A stretch of DNA of 64,000 nt, taken from Brevibacillus_H ginsengisoli (lineage in GTDB: Bacteria; Bacillota; Bacilli; Brevibacillales; Brevibacillaceae). The DNA lies in the NCBI RefSeq assembly GCF_050113715.1, contig NZ_JBNJQR010000002.1, forward strand, positions 1-64,000, read 5' to 3'. Under the pieces are notes generated by a model. The model made no database searches. It was not told where the DNA came from and saw only the letters and a list, made by a program, of their open reading frames with translations. Both the position numbers and the translations under genes were made by a program. This document shows, piece after piece, positions 8,479 to 15,763 of this stretch (position 1 is its first letter; each line of letters begins with the position of its first letter).

Positions 8479-8604
8479 GTTTATAAAGGTATACTTTTAG
8501 GACGTATATGAATCTACCATTAAATCACGTTTATAAAAGTTAAGAAAACATATTACAAACGTTTATAAAATATCATTTACCTTTACAAACACTTTTAATA
8601 TAAT
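8479..8604 (+). promoter_or_regulatory. Resolvase promoter region with repeated GTTTATAAA/TTACAAAC motifs
   Basis: GTTTATAAA occurs at 8479-8487, 8529-8537 and 8561-8569, and TTACAAAC occurs at 8553-8560 and 8582-8589. The segment around 8556-8567 is an imperfect palindrome centred on AAACGTTT. A perfect TATAAT lies at 8599-8604. Serine resolvase genes are often preceded by three recombinase-binding subsites that also repress the gene, so this may be a res-like site. Confidence 0.4.
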
Positions 8605-8636
8605 AGTGGTATTAAATGGTAAGGGTGAAGCGGATT

Positions 8637-9266
8637 ATGGCTAATATCGGTTATGTACGTGTATCAAGTATCGGACAGAACATAGAACGACAGTTACATA
8701 AGATGAATGAGTTAGGCATTGACGACAGATTCATATTCATTGATAAGCAATCAGGTAAGGACTTTGACAGACCACAATACAACGCTATGAAATGCGTCAT
8801 ACGTGAAGGTGATTTAATCTACATTGATGCTCTTGACCGTCTTGGAAGGGATTATGACGGTATCATTAGAGAATGGAAGCATATCACAAGGGATTTAAAC
8901 GCTGATATTGTAGTGTTGGAGAACGAAACGTTATTCGATAGTCGTAAGTTCAAAAGTATGGGTGACATGGGTAAATTGATGGAAGATCAATTCTTATCGT
9001 TACTCTCATATGTAGCTGACCAGGAACGCCAGAAGATTAGGCAGCGACAAGCGGAAGGTATAGCAATAGCCAAGAAAGAAGGAAAGCATTTAGGTAGACC
9101 ACAGATGAACCTAGACGCATTGAGTAAAGAACAGACGAGTATATTAGAAAAATTATATCCAGCGTGGAAAAATGATGAAATTACTGCAGTTGAGTTTATG
9201 GGGAAACTTTATTTAAAGAAGAATACATTCTATAAAATTGTCAAGGAGTATGAGTCCATTGTCTAG
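8637..9266 (+). CDS. Serine recombinase (resolvase/invertase family)
   Basis: The 209-residue protein starts MANIGYVRVSS, with the catalytic serine at residue 10. It continues through DALDRLGRD and the conserved QERQKIRQRQAEGI helix, and ends with a helix-turn-helix (FMGKLYLKKNTFYKIVKEY). This is the full small-resolvase layout: catalytic domain, E-helix and DNA-binding domain. I start at the ATG at 8637, not 8616, because the family begins at this point and the likely transcription start (-10 at 8599-8604) leaves almost no leader for 8616. It could resolve cointegrates, resolve dimers, or invert DNA of the island. Confidence 0.88.
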   Translation: MANIGYVRVSSIGQNIERQLHKMNELGIDDRFIFIDKQSGKDFDRPQYNAMKCVIREGDLIYIDALDRLGRDYDGIIREWKHITRDLNADIVVLENETLFDSRKFKSMGDMGKLMEDQFLSLLSYVADQERQKIRQRQAEGIAIAKKEGKHLGRPQMNLDALSKEQTSILEKLYPAWKNDEITAVEFMGKLYLKKNTFYKIVKEYESIV

Positions 9267-9282
9267 TTCAATGGGCTTTTTG
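9254..9282 (+). terminator. Terminator of the resolvase gene
   Basis: CCATTG (9256-9261) and CAATGG (9269-9274) pair perfectly over a 7-base loop and are followed by GCTTTTTG. The stem overlaps the stop codon. Confidence 0.65.
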
Positions 9283-9331
9283 TTTGCATGAATTGAATGG
9301 AGAGGTCGGGGGATATTTACATCCCTGAGAG

Positions 9332-9409
9332 GAATGTACATTCTTATAGGGTGGAGAACACATCTAGGCTTCTAGGTAGGTTATTGAGAGAGACGATATA
9401 GAATGTACA
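9332..9409. promoter_or_regulatory. Perfect 12-bp palindrome and a second half-copy
   Basis: GAATGTACATTC at 9332-9343 is a perfect palindrome, and GAATGTACA recurs at 9401-9409. They lie upstream of the zinc-ribbon gene's promoter, so they may be operator sites. Confidence 0.3.
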
Positions 9410-9449
9410 CACCCGTGGTAAAAACCATACTACAATTTGGGGTTTCTCC

Positions 9450-9497
9450 AAAATTATACAAATAGTTCTGGTGGTATGGTAAAATCGTCCTATAAAA
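9450..9497 (+). promoter_or_regulatory. Promoter of the zinc-ribbon gene (duplicated promoter, copy 1)
   Basis: The segment contains ATACAAATAG and then an extended -10 TGGTAAAAT. It matches the segment at 10316-10363 closely over about 47 bases, including flanking TCCT and TAAA words. This indicates two genes under the same control. Confidence 0.5.
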
Positions 9498-9513
9498 GTA
9501 TAGGAGGATTTTT

Positions 9514-10245
9514 ATGATTTGTAGAAATTGCGGAAACAGTTTACCAGATGATAGTCAATTTTGTAATAAGTGTGGATGCCAGATTGAGACTGATAATGAA
9601 GTGAATGAAAGTCAGAATAAATTCCTAAATGATATGAGTATTAGTAACCAAAAAATCTTATCGGATGCAGAAACTGAAAAACCTAAAAGAAATATGAAAA
9701 AGTTAATTGTAATGTGTTCCATACTAATTGTAATTTTAATCTGTAGTGGTGGCGTTTGGTATTATCAATACACTCAAACACAAGAGACGCTAAAATTAGA
9801 GGAAGCTAAACAAAAGTACGCATCTGACTTAAAAGCAGTTGTTTCTCGAATTATGGATATCTCTGCTAGAGCAGAAGACGTTAATAATAAATATTCAGAT
9901 GTATGGAGCGAAGTCATTGATCGAGGTGTAATTACAATAGGTGGAAATTTGGCTTTCGATTTTAATAAAGCGATACAATTACAACAGGAGGAATTTAGTA
10001 ATAAAATAAAATACATTACAAGTAATAAAGAGTTAATTGCAAAGGAATTGAATAAGTTAAATCACCCACCCAATGAATATAAAATAGCTTATGATATTAC
10101 TGTTGAGCTATTTGGAGTATTTACTGAATTCACATCTCTTGCAGAGTCGCCAAAAGGTTCATTAACATCATTTAATCAAACAACTGATAAATTATCCTCT
10201 GAAATATCAAAAAAATACCAGGAATTTAAGGTAAGGATACCATGA
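9514..10245 (+). CDS. Membrane protein with N-terminal zinc ribbon
   Basis: The 243-residue protein opens with a CxxC...CxxC zinc ribbon (Cys 3, 6, 17, 20: ICRNCGN and FCNKCGC). A linker and a single membrane helix (about residues 63-84) follow, and then a largely helical domain expected outside the membrane. The TPR-less tail has helical stretches such as AVVSRIMDISARAEDVNNKY. Zinc-ribbon/one-TM proteins of this kind are common in Firmicutes and mostly unstudied. The AGGAGG site precedes the ATG. Its promoter is nearly identical to that of the lipoprotein gene downstream, suggesting a shared envelope-related function. Confidence 0.65.
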   Translation: MICRNCGNSLPDDSQFCNKCGCQIETDNEVNESQNKFLNDMSISNQKILSDAETEKPKRNMKKLIVMCSILIVILICSGGVWYYQYTQTQETLKLEEAKQKYASDLKAVVSRIMDISARAEDVNNKYSDVWSEVIDRGVITIGGNLAFDFNKAIQLQQEEFSNKIKYITSNKELIAKELNKLNHPPNEYKIAYDITVELFGVFTEFTSLAESPKGSLTSFNQTTDKLSSEISKKYQEFKVRIP

Positions 10246-10268
10246 CTGCCCTTTGAGGCAGTTTTTTC
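10245..10268 (+). terminator. Terminator after the zinc-ribbon gene
   Basis: ACTGCC (10245-10250) pairs with GGCAGT (10257-10262), followed by a run of T. Confidence 0.75.
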
Positions 10269-10315
10269 TTTGTTAGAGGGGAATGATCTCACGACCACAT
10301 GTTACATAATTCGCT

Positions 10316-10363
10316 AAAATCATACAAATAGATAGAATGATATGGTAAAATTCTCCTGTAAAT
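10316..10363 (+). promoter_or_regulatory. Promoter of the lipoprotein gene (duplicated promoter, copy 2)
   Basis: ATACAAATAG and the extended -10 TGGTAAAAT (10342-10350 region) repeat the arrangement at 9450-9497. The match continues into the untranslated leader. Confidence 0.5.
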
Positions 10364-10384
10364 CAATAAAGGGGGGATATTTAA

Positions 10385-11209
10385 GTGATTAAAAAATTTT
10401 TATTCTTTTGTTTTTATTCTTTTGTTATAACTTCTGTGTTAGGTTGTTCAAGCCTTGATAAAAGTGGGTTGGAGAGATTTAGGTCAGCATTTATGAATAG
10501 TGACATTATTAAACCATATCTAAGTGGTGATATAGAAATTGTAGACACTGGCACTAGCAACATGAAAGAATATACATTTCATTATTTCACTGTTGTGGTA
10601 AATGCAAATAGTAAATTTGAGGAACTATCGAAAGATGATAAATATTATGCATTATTAAGTGGCATAAAAATATTAAAGAAAGAGAGTAATTCATTAGGTG
10701 GAGGTGATTTTTTCTGTGGAGAAAAACAAATATGTTCTTTTAAAGGTGTATCATTTAAAAACGGTAACAACACATATTCAATGTTAAATTTTGATTCTAC
10801 AAGAACAAATGATTATGTTTATGAGATGGAAATTCCAAATGAAGAACCTTACAGACCTTCAGCGGAACAACTAAGACTAGATGAATCTGTTAAAAAAATA
10901 TTAAGTGAATCGGATAGTAAAACAAAAAGTGATTCATATTCAGTTGAACCCAGTGAAGATAATAAGGCATTTGCATGGACTGCCTCTATAGAAGCGGTGA
11001 AAGATAAACTTAAAACGCCTTCAACTGCTGATTTTCCATTTAGTTATTTAAACGAGGACATTAAAGAGGTAGGAATAAATACCTTTGTTGTTAAATCTTA
11101 TGTCGATGCTGAAAATTCATTTGGTGCAAAAATACGTTCTAATTTTACAGTGAAAATAAAGAAAACAGGAGACAATTCTTATACCGTTGAAGATATTTCT
11201 ATTAATTAA
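10385..11209 (+). CDS. Predicted lipoprotein of unknown function
   Basis: The 274-residue protein has a signal peptide ending in the lipobox VLGC (Cys 21), so it should be lipid-anchored on the outer face of the membrane. The mature part contains a Cys pair (FFCGEKQICSF) and a C-terminal domain of about 90 residues (from FAWTASIEAVKDKLK) with alternating strands. The start is GTG at 10385, with a strong AAGGGGGG upstream. It shares a near-identical promoter with the zinc-ribbon gene at 9514 and ends in its own terminator. I do not recognise a family. Confidence 0.65.
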   Translation: MIKKFLFFCFYSFVITSVLGCSSLDKSGLERFRSAFMNSDIIKPYLSGDIEIVDTGTSNMKEYTFHYFTVVVNANSKFEELSKDDKYYALLSGIKILKKESNSLGGGDFFCGEKQICSFKGVSFKNGNNTYSMLNFDSTRTNDYVYEMEIPNEEPYRPSAEQLRLDESVKKILSESDSKTKSDSYSVEPSEDNKAFAWTASIEAVKDKLKTPSTADFPFSYLNEDIKEVGINTFVVKSYVDAENSFGAKIRSNFTVKIKKTGDNSYTVEDISIN

Positions 11210-11227
11210 ATAAATTATCTGTTAAAT

Positions 11228-11254
11228 CTACTCTTCATGGGGTAGGTTTTTTTT
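11228..11254 (+). terminator. Terminator after the lipoprotein gene
   Basis: CTACTC and GGGGTAG pair over a short loop and are followed by eight T. Confidence 0.65.
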
Positions 11255-11277
11255 GTGAAATAAAGGAGGAATCACAA

Positions 11278-11445
11278 ATGACCAATCAAGAACGCATACT
11301 GATTAAAATTAAGTCAATCAATCCATCACCTAATGAAGTTTCCGTTTACTCAGCGGAAAGTGGACTAAATGCCAATGATACATATAATCCATCGGAAAAA
11401 GCACAGACATGTCAGGGACAAAAGAAGGTTAGTGACCACTTGTGA
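11278..11445 (+). CDS. Small unknown protein (55 residues)
   Basis: A strong AAAGGAGG at 11263-11269 precedes the ATG at 11278. The frame reads MTNQERILIKIKSIN and runs to a TGA at 11443-11445. The last third enters the structured DNA that follows, so this may be the 5' end of a gene truncated by whatever occupies 11446-11930. No homology is recognised. Confidence 0.35.
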   Translation: MTNQERILIKIKSINPSPNEVSVYSAESGLNANDTYNPSEKAQTCQGQKKVSDHL

Positions 11446-11930
11446 CCCTCCTTCAAGATGCAGGAGCGTCCAAATTTATACTGTCCTCCAAAATGTAGGA
11501 GTCTGCAATTTTGCTGAATCGTGTAATGCGGCAAAGGGAGTAACGTTTTGTTCACCCCCTTCTGACATGGACTAACAAATAGTTAGGGGGACGTGAAACA
11601 CGAAGTAATCACTTAGTGGGATCGGCAAATCACCCCAAATTCAAATTTGAATCGGAGTTAGAAAATGGAAAATTATGTTCACAGGGCCGAAAGTTTAGCC
11701 GTGAAAATTCAAATATGGTGATTCGCCATGTCTGGCGAAAAACACGACACAAGGTTATAGGTCTGCTAAAAGATTAGCTTACCTTCGAATAAAGTAACGA
11801 AACGTGAGGTCATTGGACAATTGCCCATTATCTTATATAACGACAAAGGGTCGGCAAATCACCGAGTCCTTCCTGTATAGGGAGTAGGAAAAACCGATAC
11901 CCATTACTCAAAAATTAGAAAAAGAACTGG
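11446..11930 (+). ncRNA. Candidate large structured non-coding RNA (strand inferred)
   Basis: The stretch of about 480 bases lacks a credible gene but is dense in base-pairing arms: CTAAC/GTTAG (11571-11585), nested in CCCCC/GGGGG (11555-11590); CGTG/CACG (11592-11602); TTCAC-GGC/GCC-GTGAA (11678-11705); and a perfect 7-bp stem TTCGCCA/TGGCGAA with loop TGTC (11722-11739). A 14-bp palindrome lies at 11639-11652. GGCAAATCACC at about 11624 and again at about 11853 can each pair with GGTGATTCGCC at 11717-11727, a possible switch or pseudoknot. I tested by eye for group I, group II, RNase P and tmRNA signatures and found none. It could be an ornate large RNA or a catalytic element remnant. Confidence 0.45.
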
Positions 11931-12107
11931 AGTTGATTTTTAATGGATTATACATATCCTTTGCTCAGAGCACTTGGATTCATTTGGTGAGTTGTACTGT
12001 AAGGAGTAAGGAGTTTCGTTTTGAACGAGAAACAGAGGTTCAAGATAAACCTGAGTTTAAATGCGTATCCAAGCCTGTCGGATCGAAACCTGATGTTTTT
12101 TTTACAT

Positions 12108-12135
12108 TTGCCCCCATTTTTATATATGGTATAAT
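12108..12135 (+). promoter_or_regulatory. Extended -10 promoter of the 12.1-12.5 kb RNA
   Basis: TGGTATAAT at 12127-12135 is a perfect extended -10 with a TTGCCC-like -35 at 12108-12113, 16 bases upstream. The TATGGTA core resembles the two duplicated promoters at 9.5 and 10.3 kb. Confidence 0.55.
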
Positions 12136-12141
12136 TTAGTA

Positions 12142-12460
12142 GTCACAACGAATTAGCCAACTAATATCCAAAAGGGAAACCGATAAATATCTTTCAGAAA
12201 TCAGTTGAAGGAATAATTCTGACAATTTTATAACCCTTGATAGTACTGAATTTGTCTGTTTGGTTACACCATATCCAACTCCAAGGCGAAGCCAACGAAC
12301 TCCGAGTTTATTGCGATGGTAGCGGACAAGCTTCGGATTGAGGCGAAGATTAGTTAAATGTTGTGTTATCAAGGGTTGAAGATTCATTAAAAAATCTATG
12401 CAACTGGTTTTCAAATTTATTGATTTCCTCCATTAAGGACTGAATGGGGGATTTTTTTTT
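12142..12460 (+). ncRNA. Candidate independent non-coding RNA, about 320 nt
   Basis: A perfect extended -10 promoter just upstream and a strong terminator at the end bracket a stretch with no plus-strand gene. AACCCTTGATA near 12229 and TATCAAGGGTT near 12365 form a perfect 11-bp long-range stem. It encloses about 130 bases with local hairpins such as GGCGAAGCC and CTTCG...CGAAG. That combination of promoter, closed long-range helix and terminator is typical of a stable small RNA. A 92-residue minus-strand frame covers the same region but has no ribosome site and looks like a shadow. It does not resemble 6S, SRP, tmRNA or RNase P RNA to me. Function is unknown. Confidence 0.5.
12426..12460 (+). 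terminator. Strong Rho-independent terminator
   Basis: TCCTCCATT (12426-12434) and AATGGGGGA (12443-12451) pair over 8 bases with one G-U, followed by nine T. It ends the candidate RNA. Confidence 0.8.
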
Positions 12461-12587
12461 GATGATATCGAAGTAACGCTGCAGCTATAAAAGAGGATGT
12501 TATATAGAGTAAAAAATGTAGTGAATTGTATTTAAAGGAAAAATTCACTTATGCCGAAAGTTTAATAAATAGGAGGGGGTGTAAATA

Positions 12588-12881
12588 GTGTCGGAGTATA
12601 TCAATTCAGTTGCGCGAATGGTTAGTAGAATTGCCGGGTTAACTTTATTTTGTAGTTTTATTGCCGGAATAATATACGGTAATGTTGAGATACCAGCTAC
12701 GTATTCTACAGTTTCAGATTCGAAATTTGTTTGGACGATTGTTTTGACATGGTGGGTAGAAGGAATTATTGCTTTTGGCTTTCTTTTAGGATTTGCTCAG
12801 ATCATTGAATTGCTGGATAGGATTAATAACAAACTGAATGATGTTGAAGTAATTAAAGAGCGTTTAAACAAAGTTTCCTAA
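12588..12881 (+). CDS. Small two-helix membrane protein
   Basis: The 97-residue protein starts with GTG at 12588 after AGGAGGGGGT. Two hydrophobic spans (about residues 15-32, and 48-70 with WTIVLTWWVEGIIAFGFLLGF) are followed by a charged helical tail (LLDRINNKLNDVEVIKERL) that may form a coiled coil. This looks like a small holin-like or signalling membrane protein, but no family is recognised. It ends in its own terminator. Confidence 0.55.
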   Translation: MSEYINSVARMVSRIAGLTLFCSFIAGIIYGNVEIPATYSTVSDSKFVWTIVLTWWVEGIIAFGFLLGFAQIIELLDRINNKLNDVEVIKERLNKVS

Positions 12882-12905
12882 GTCACTCCATTGAGTGGCT
12901 TTTTA
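12880..12905 (+). terminator. Terminator of the small membrane protein gene
   Basis: AGTCACTC (12881-12888) pairs with GAGTGGCT (12893-12900), followed by TTTT. Confidence 0.65.
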
Positions 12906-12962
12906 TGTAATATCGTCAATACAAAAATCCATTCTAGATTTTAAATGAATTAATGTATAATT

Positions 12963-13100
12963 TTGGATGAGATTGAATATGAATTTCTCCCATATATCGA
13001 TATCAAAGGGAAGAAGTATTTTAGCAAAAAAGAAATCGTTAAGTGGATTCAATATAGCATGGAGAACAAAGGTATGTATTTAGAACAAAAATTGCGATAA
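12963..13100 (+). pseudogene. Protein-coding fragment without a convincing start
   Basis: An open frame of 45 codons reads protein-like sequence (EYEFLPYIDIKGKKYF, KKEIVKWIQYSME) and ends in TAA at 13098-13100. Upstream there is a TATAAT at 12956-12961 that almost touches the only early start (TTG at 12963), with no ribosome site. It is probably the remaining C-terminal part of a truncated gene. The upstream promoter-like segment repeats one at 4978. Confidence 0.3.
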
Positions 13101-13128
13101 AATAATCGTTTTGAATTGGAAAGGGATA

Positions 13129-13236
13129 GTGAGAGACATTGACTTGTTATTCGGAATACTAATTATCGTTGGGATTATAACGATTTATGTCGCTATAAGA
13201 AAACTCAATCAGAACATTATCACTGAAATTGACTAA
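13129..13236 (+). CDS. Possible 35-residue membrane peptide
   Basis: GTG at 13129 is preceded by AAAGGGA with a rather short gap. The frame encodes one hydrophobic helix (LLFGILIIVGIITIYVAI) followed by RKLNQNIITEID. Small single-helix peptides of this type can be real, but the short length keeps confidence low. Confidence 0.35.
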   Translation: MRDIDLLFGILIIVGIITIYVAIRKLNQNIITEID

Positions 13237-13327
13237 ATGATAAGATTATTAACTGATTGAATGAAGAATAAGTATACCAAATTGGGATTTAATTACGATG
13301 AAAATACTATTTGAAGGTGGCATAAAG

Positions 13328-13519
13328 ATGAATACGGAGATTCAATGTCCTAAGTGCGGTGGCAATGAGATAGGCAAGGGAAAGCAGGCTGGGGATGCAG
13401 CAGTAACACCTATAAATAAGTTCTATTTAATTGGATCACCCATCATTCATAACATTTGCTTAAATTGTGGCTATGTTGTTGGGAGTTATGTAGAAAATCC
13501 ATCTAAATTTAAAAGGTAA
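13328..13519 (+). CDS. Small zinc-ribbon protein
   Basis: The 63-residue protein has two CxxC pairs (IQCPKCGG at the N-terminus and ICLNCGYVVG at about 42-52) around a KGKQAG turn, a complete zinc ribbon. Similar Bacillus proteins are often labelled transcription initiation factor TFIIIB by weak similarity to the ribbon; that name should not be taken as function. AGGTGG upstream supports the ATG at 13328 over an earlier in-frame start. Confidence 0.6.
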   Translation: MNTEIQCPKCGGNEIGKGKQAGDAAVTPINKFYLIGSPIIHNICLNCGYVVGSYVENPSKFKR

Positions 13520-13524
13520 TTTAG

Positions 13525-13681
13525 ATGTTAGTTGATGAAATGCAAATACAAGGTGCTAGCTATTTTCTCAAGTATGGCGGTCATGATCACGATCATCTAG
13601 TTATATTGACTGATAAGAATCAAGGCCTTTATAGATTTCTATGACAAGTTTTTATGGGATAAACAAGCGGTGAAAGAATAA
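13525..13681 (+). pseudogene. Frameshifted small gene
   Basis: ATG at 13525 opens MLVDEMQIQGASYFLKYGG, then HDHDHLVILTDKNQ, and reaches TGA after about 39 codons. One base shift near 13624 gives FIDFYDKFLWDKQAVKE up to a TAA at 13679-13681, which reads as the natural continuation. It is thus probably one protein of about 51 residues broken by an indel. Family not recognised. Confidence 0.4.
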
Positions 13682-13710
13682 AATGGGAATTAATTGAACA
13701 GGGGCTAATG

Positions 13711-14124
13711 ATGAAAATAACATTCGCAGATCCATTTCTATCCGATGATGTCGCTTTCTTCTTTAAGGACAACATTCAAGAGAATAATGACGGCATTTCT
13801 AACATGGAATTTTACTGTCCTGACGGAGCAAGAGCTGCTGTCCGTAGAAGACAAGTGATTGTTGCTATAGATCATAATCAAATTGTCGGTGCATTGCGCT
13901 TTTATCCTCGAAAGTCCGATCAAACTATCTCACTATATCAGTTTGCAATTCGCCCTAGTCATCGAAAACAGCAGGTAATGGATAGGATGCTTCAGATTTT
14001 GGGGGATTATCCGATACAGGTGTCATGTCCAATTCATTCAACAATGAATGAGTATTATAAGAAAAGTGGTTGGAGATTAAGAGAGCAAAAGAAGGACATT
14101 AACATTTGGGAATGGATCCATTGA
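13711..14124 (+). CDS. GNAT-family N-acetyltransferase
   Basis: The 137-residue protein has the GNAT core: a strand with QIVGALRFYP, then SLYQFAIRPSHRKQQVMDRMLQ, matching motif A, where the acetyl-CoA pyrophosphate loop follows (RKQQV instead of the canonical RxxGxG/A, so somewhat degenerate). The end NEYYKKSGWRL matches the usual C-terminal YYxxxGF element. Two adjacent ATGs are possible; the second (13711) is better spaced from AGGGG. Substrate is unknown. Confidence 0.65.
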   Translation: MKITFADPFLSDDVAFFFKDNIQENNDGISNMEFYCPDGARAAVRRRQVIVAIDHNQIVGALRFYPRKSDQTISLYQFAIRPSHRKQQVMDRMLQILGDYPIQVSCPIHSTMNEYYKKSGWRLREQKKDINIWEWIH

Positions 14125-14151
14125 TATTTTGATCGTTAAGGGGGGACGAGT

Positions 14152-14367
14152 ATGAAACAATTTCCTTTTATCATTCTTTTAATAATGTTAATTGTCACAA
14201 TACTAACAGTTAGGTTTCCGAAGTATCGCAGCTTAAGTCTTATCGGATCAGGTGCTTTACCTTGTGTTATGTAAATGTCTTCCCCTGAGCTGTGGGTGCT
14301 CGAACTATTAGCGTTTGTGGTAGCATATGCTACTGAATTCTGGAGGATTAGGAGATCTAAAACATAG
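14152..14367 (+). pseudogene. Small membrane protein gene with an in-frame stop
   Basis: After GGGGGG, ATG at 14152 opens a hydrophobic N-terminus (FPFIILLIMLIVTILTV). The frame meets TAA at 14272-14274 and continues without other stops through SSPELWVLELLAFVVAYATEF to TAG at 14365-14367. The two halves look like one membrane protein of about 70 residues interrupted by a nonsense codon; an ATG right after the stop could allow a separate 30-residue product. Confidence 0.4.
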
Positions 14368-14437
14368 CAAGGGATAAAGATGCCATTCAAAGGTAATCAT
14401 CCCATAACGTTAATTCATATTTAAATGAATTGTTTTC

Positions 14438-14465
14438 CCTCATTCCTATGAAATGAGGTTTTTTT
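14438..14465 (+). terminator. Terminator at the end of the accessory region
   Basis: CCTCATT (14438-14444) pairs perfectly with AATGAGG (14452-14458), followed by seven T. Confidence 0.75.
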
Positions 14466-14576
14466 ATGAGCACATTTTACATCACATACATATTTCCACC
14501 GCAATAATTAGATAGAATAATAAAACGTTGAAAAATGTTACTAAGTAAAGCCGAATACAGATAAGGTGGAATTAAT

Positions 14577-15545
14577 ATGATCCAAATTCTAGCTATGACC
14601 ATTGATGGGGAAATCATCAACGGTCTTTCCATATCAGACGTACCTCATGAAAAGTTCAATTGGTATTGGGTTGATTTAGATAGACCGACTGATGATGAAA
14701 TAAAACTTCTGTCCGAAAAGTTTTCGTTTCACAAATTAGCGGTAGAGGATTGTCAACATCACGTAACGAGACCTAAAGTTGATTTTTATGGGAAATACAA
14801 CTTCTTCGTACTCCATTCGCTTAAAGGTGATAATTTGGAGCCAGAAGAAGTTGATATGTTTCTCTCAACCGAATTTATCGTTACGTTTCACAAGGAGAAA
14901 AACGAGACGATTACAAGAGCAATGAACAAGCTGGTTGATCGGCATAATACGACCACGAGTACCATGTACATTGCTTATCTGATTATCGATTCGATGGTGG
15001 ATGACTTATTTCCGCCTCTCTTAAAGATTGAAGATAGACTTGGCGAGATTGAGAACATGTCCGTGAAAAATGCCTCCAGCCACATCATTGATGCAGTTTA
15101 TGACATTCGTTCTGATATCCTCAAAATGAGACGTGTAGTGAATCCAATGCGTGATCTTCTGTACCGAATTGTGAATTCAGAACGCCTTGAACTGAATGAC
15201 GAAAAAAAACTTCACTTCATGGTGGTCTATGATCATCTGTTAAAACTCTCCGAAAAACTTGCAGATGACCGTGACACATCAGCAGATATTCTTGAAAATG
15301 TGAATTCCATTCTGAACCAAAAAACAAACGAACTAACATTGAAAACAAATGATACCGTACTACTTCTTACCGTTATTTCAATCATTTTTATGCCATTGAC
15401 CTTTATCGTCGGCGTATATGGAATGAATTTCGAATACATTCCTGAACTTCATTGGAAATATGGGTATTTTATTGCCTGGGGCGTTATGATTTTACTTGTG
15501 ATCATTATGATCGGTATTTTCAAGAAAAAGGGTTTGCTAAAATAA
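14577..15545 (+). CDS. corA: CorA-type divalent metal ion transporter
   Basis: The 322-residue protein has the long, helical cytoplasmic domain and two C-terminal membrane helices of CorA channels. The signature YGMNF sits at the end of the first helix (about residue 280), with the short loop EYIPELHWKYG where canonical members have MPE, then a second helix and a basic tail (FKKKGLLK). CorA homopentamers carry Mg2+ (or Co2+/Ni2+) into the cell. AAGGTGG lies ahead of the ATG. It is a single-gene unit between the accessory island and the dinB remnant. Confidence 0.92.
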   Translation: MIQILAMTIDGEIINGLSISDVPHEKFNWYWVDLDRPTDDEIKLLSEKFSFHKLAVEDCQHHVTRPKVDFYGKYNFFVLHSLKGDNLEPEEVDMFLSTEFIVTFHKEKNETITRAMNKLVDRHNTTTSTMYIAYLIIDSMVDDLFPPLLKIEDRLGEIENMSVKNASSHIIDAVYDIRSDILKMRRVVNPMRDLLYRIVNSERLELNDEKKLHFMVVYDHLLKLSEKLADDRDTSADILENVNSILNQKTNELTLKTNDTVLLLTVISIIFMPLTFIVGVYGMNFEYIPELHWKYGYFIAWGVMILLVIIMIGIFKKKGLLK

Positions 15546-15763
15546 TCAAGGGGTACCGCTAGCAAACTGCTTATCGATTAATCGATTCACTAGGATGCAT
15601 TTATAGAAATACCTAAAGGAAAAAATGGTTGATGCTGGAGTGAGAAGGCATGCCGTTATTCAGCTCTCAGGCAGAATAACGCAATATCATAGTCGGTTAA
15701 CCAAAGAGTTTTCCACTCTACTGGAATTAATTGTATGATAAATCATAAGGAGGAGAGGAAATT

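Noticed and set aside
11369..11575. 68-codon frame with several cysteines
   Set aside because: Overlaps the well-started 55-codon gene and the first RNA block, without its own ribosome site.
11555..11590. Possible group I intron core (GACTA near 11569)
   Set aside because: No matching P7 partner (TAGTC-type) or other P/Q/R/S elements in the right order.
11933..12139. 68-codon plus-strand frame ahead of the RNA promoter
   Set aside because: No ribosome site, no domain features, and the frame ends inside the promoter; probably chance.
12136..12414. 92-codon frame on the minus strand over the candidate RNA
   Set aside because: No ribosome site or promoter on that strand, odd composition, and a plus-strand promoter and terminator that fit an RNA gene.
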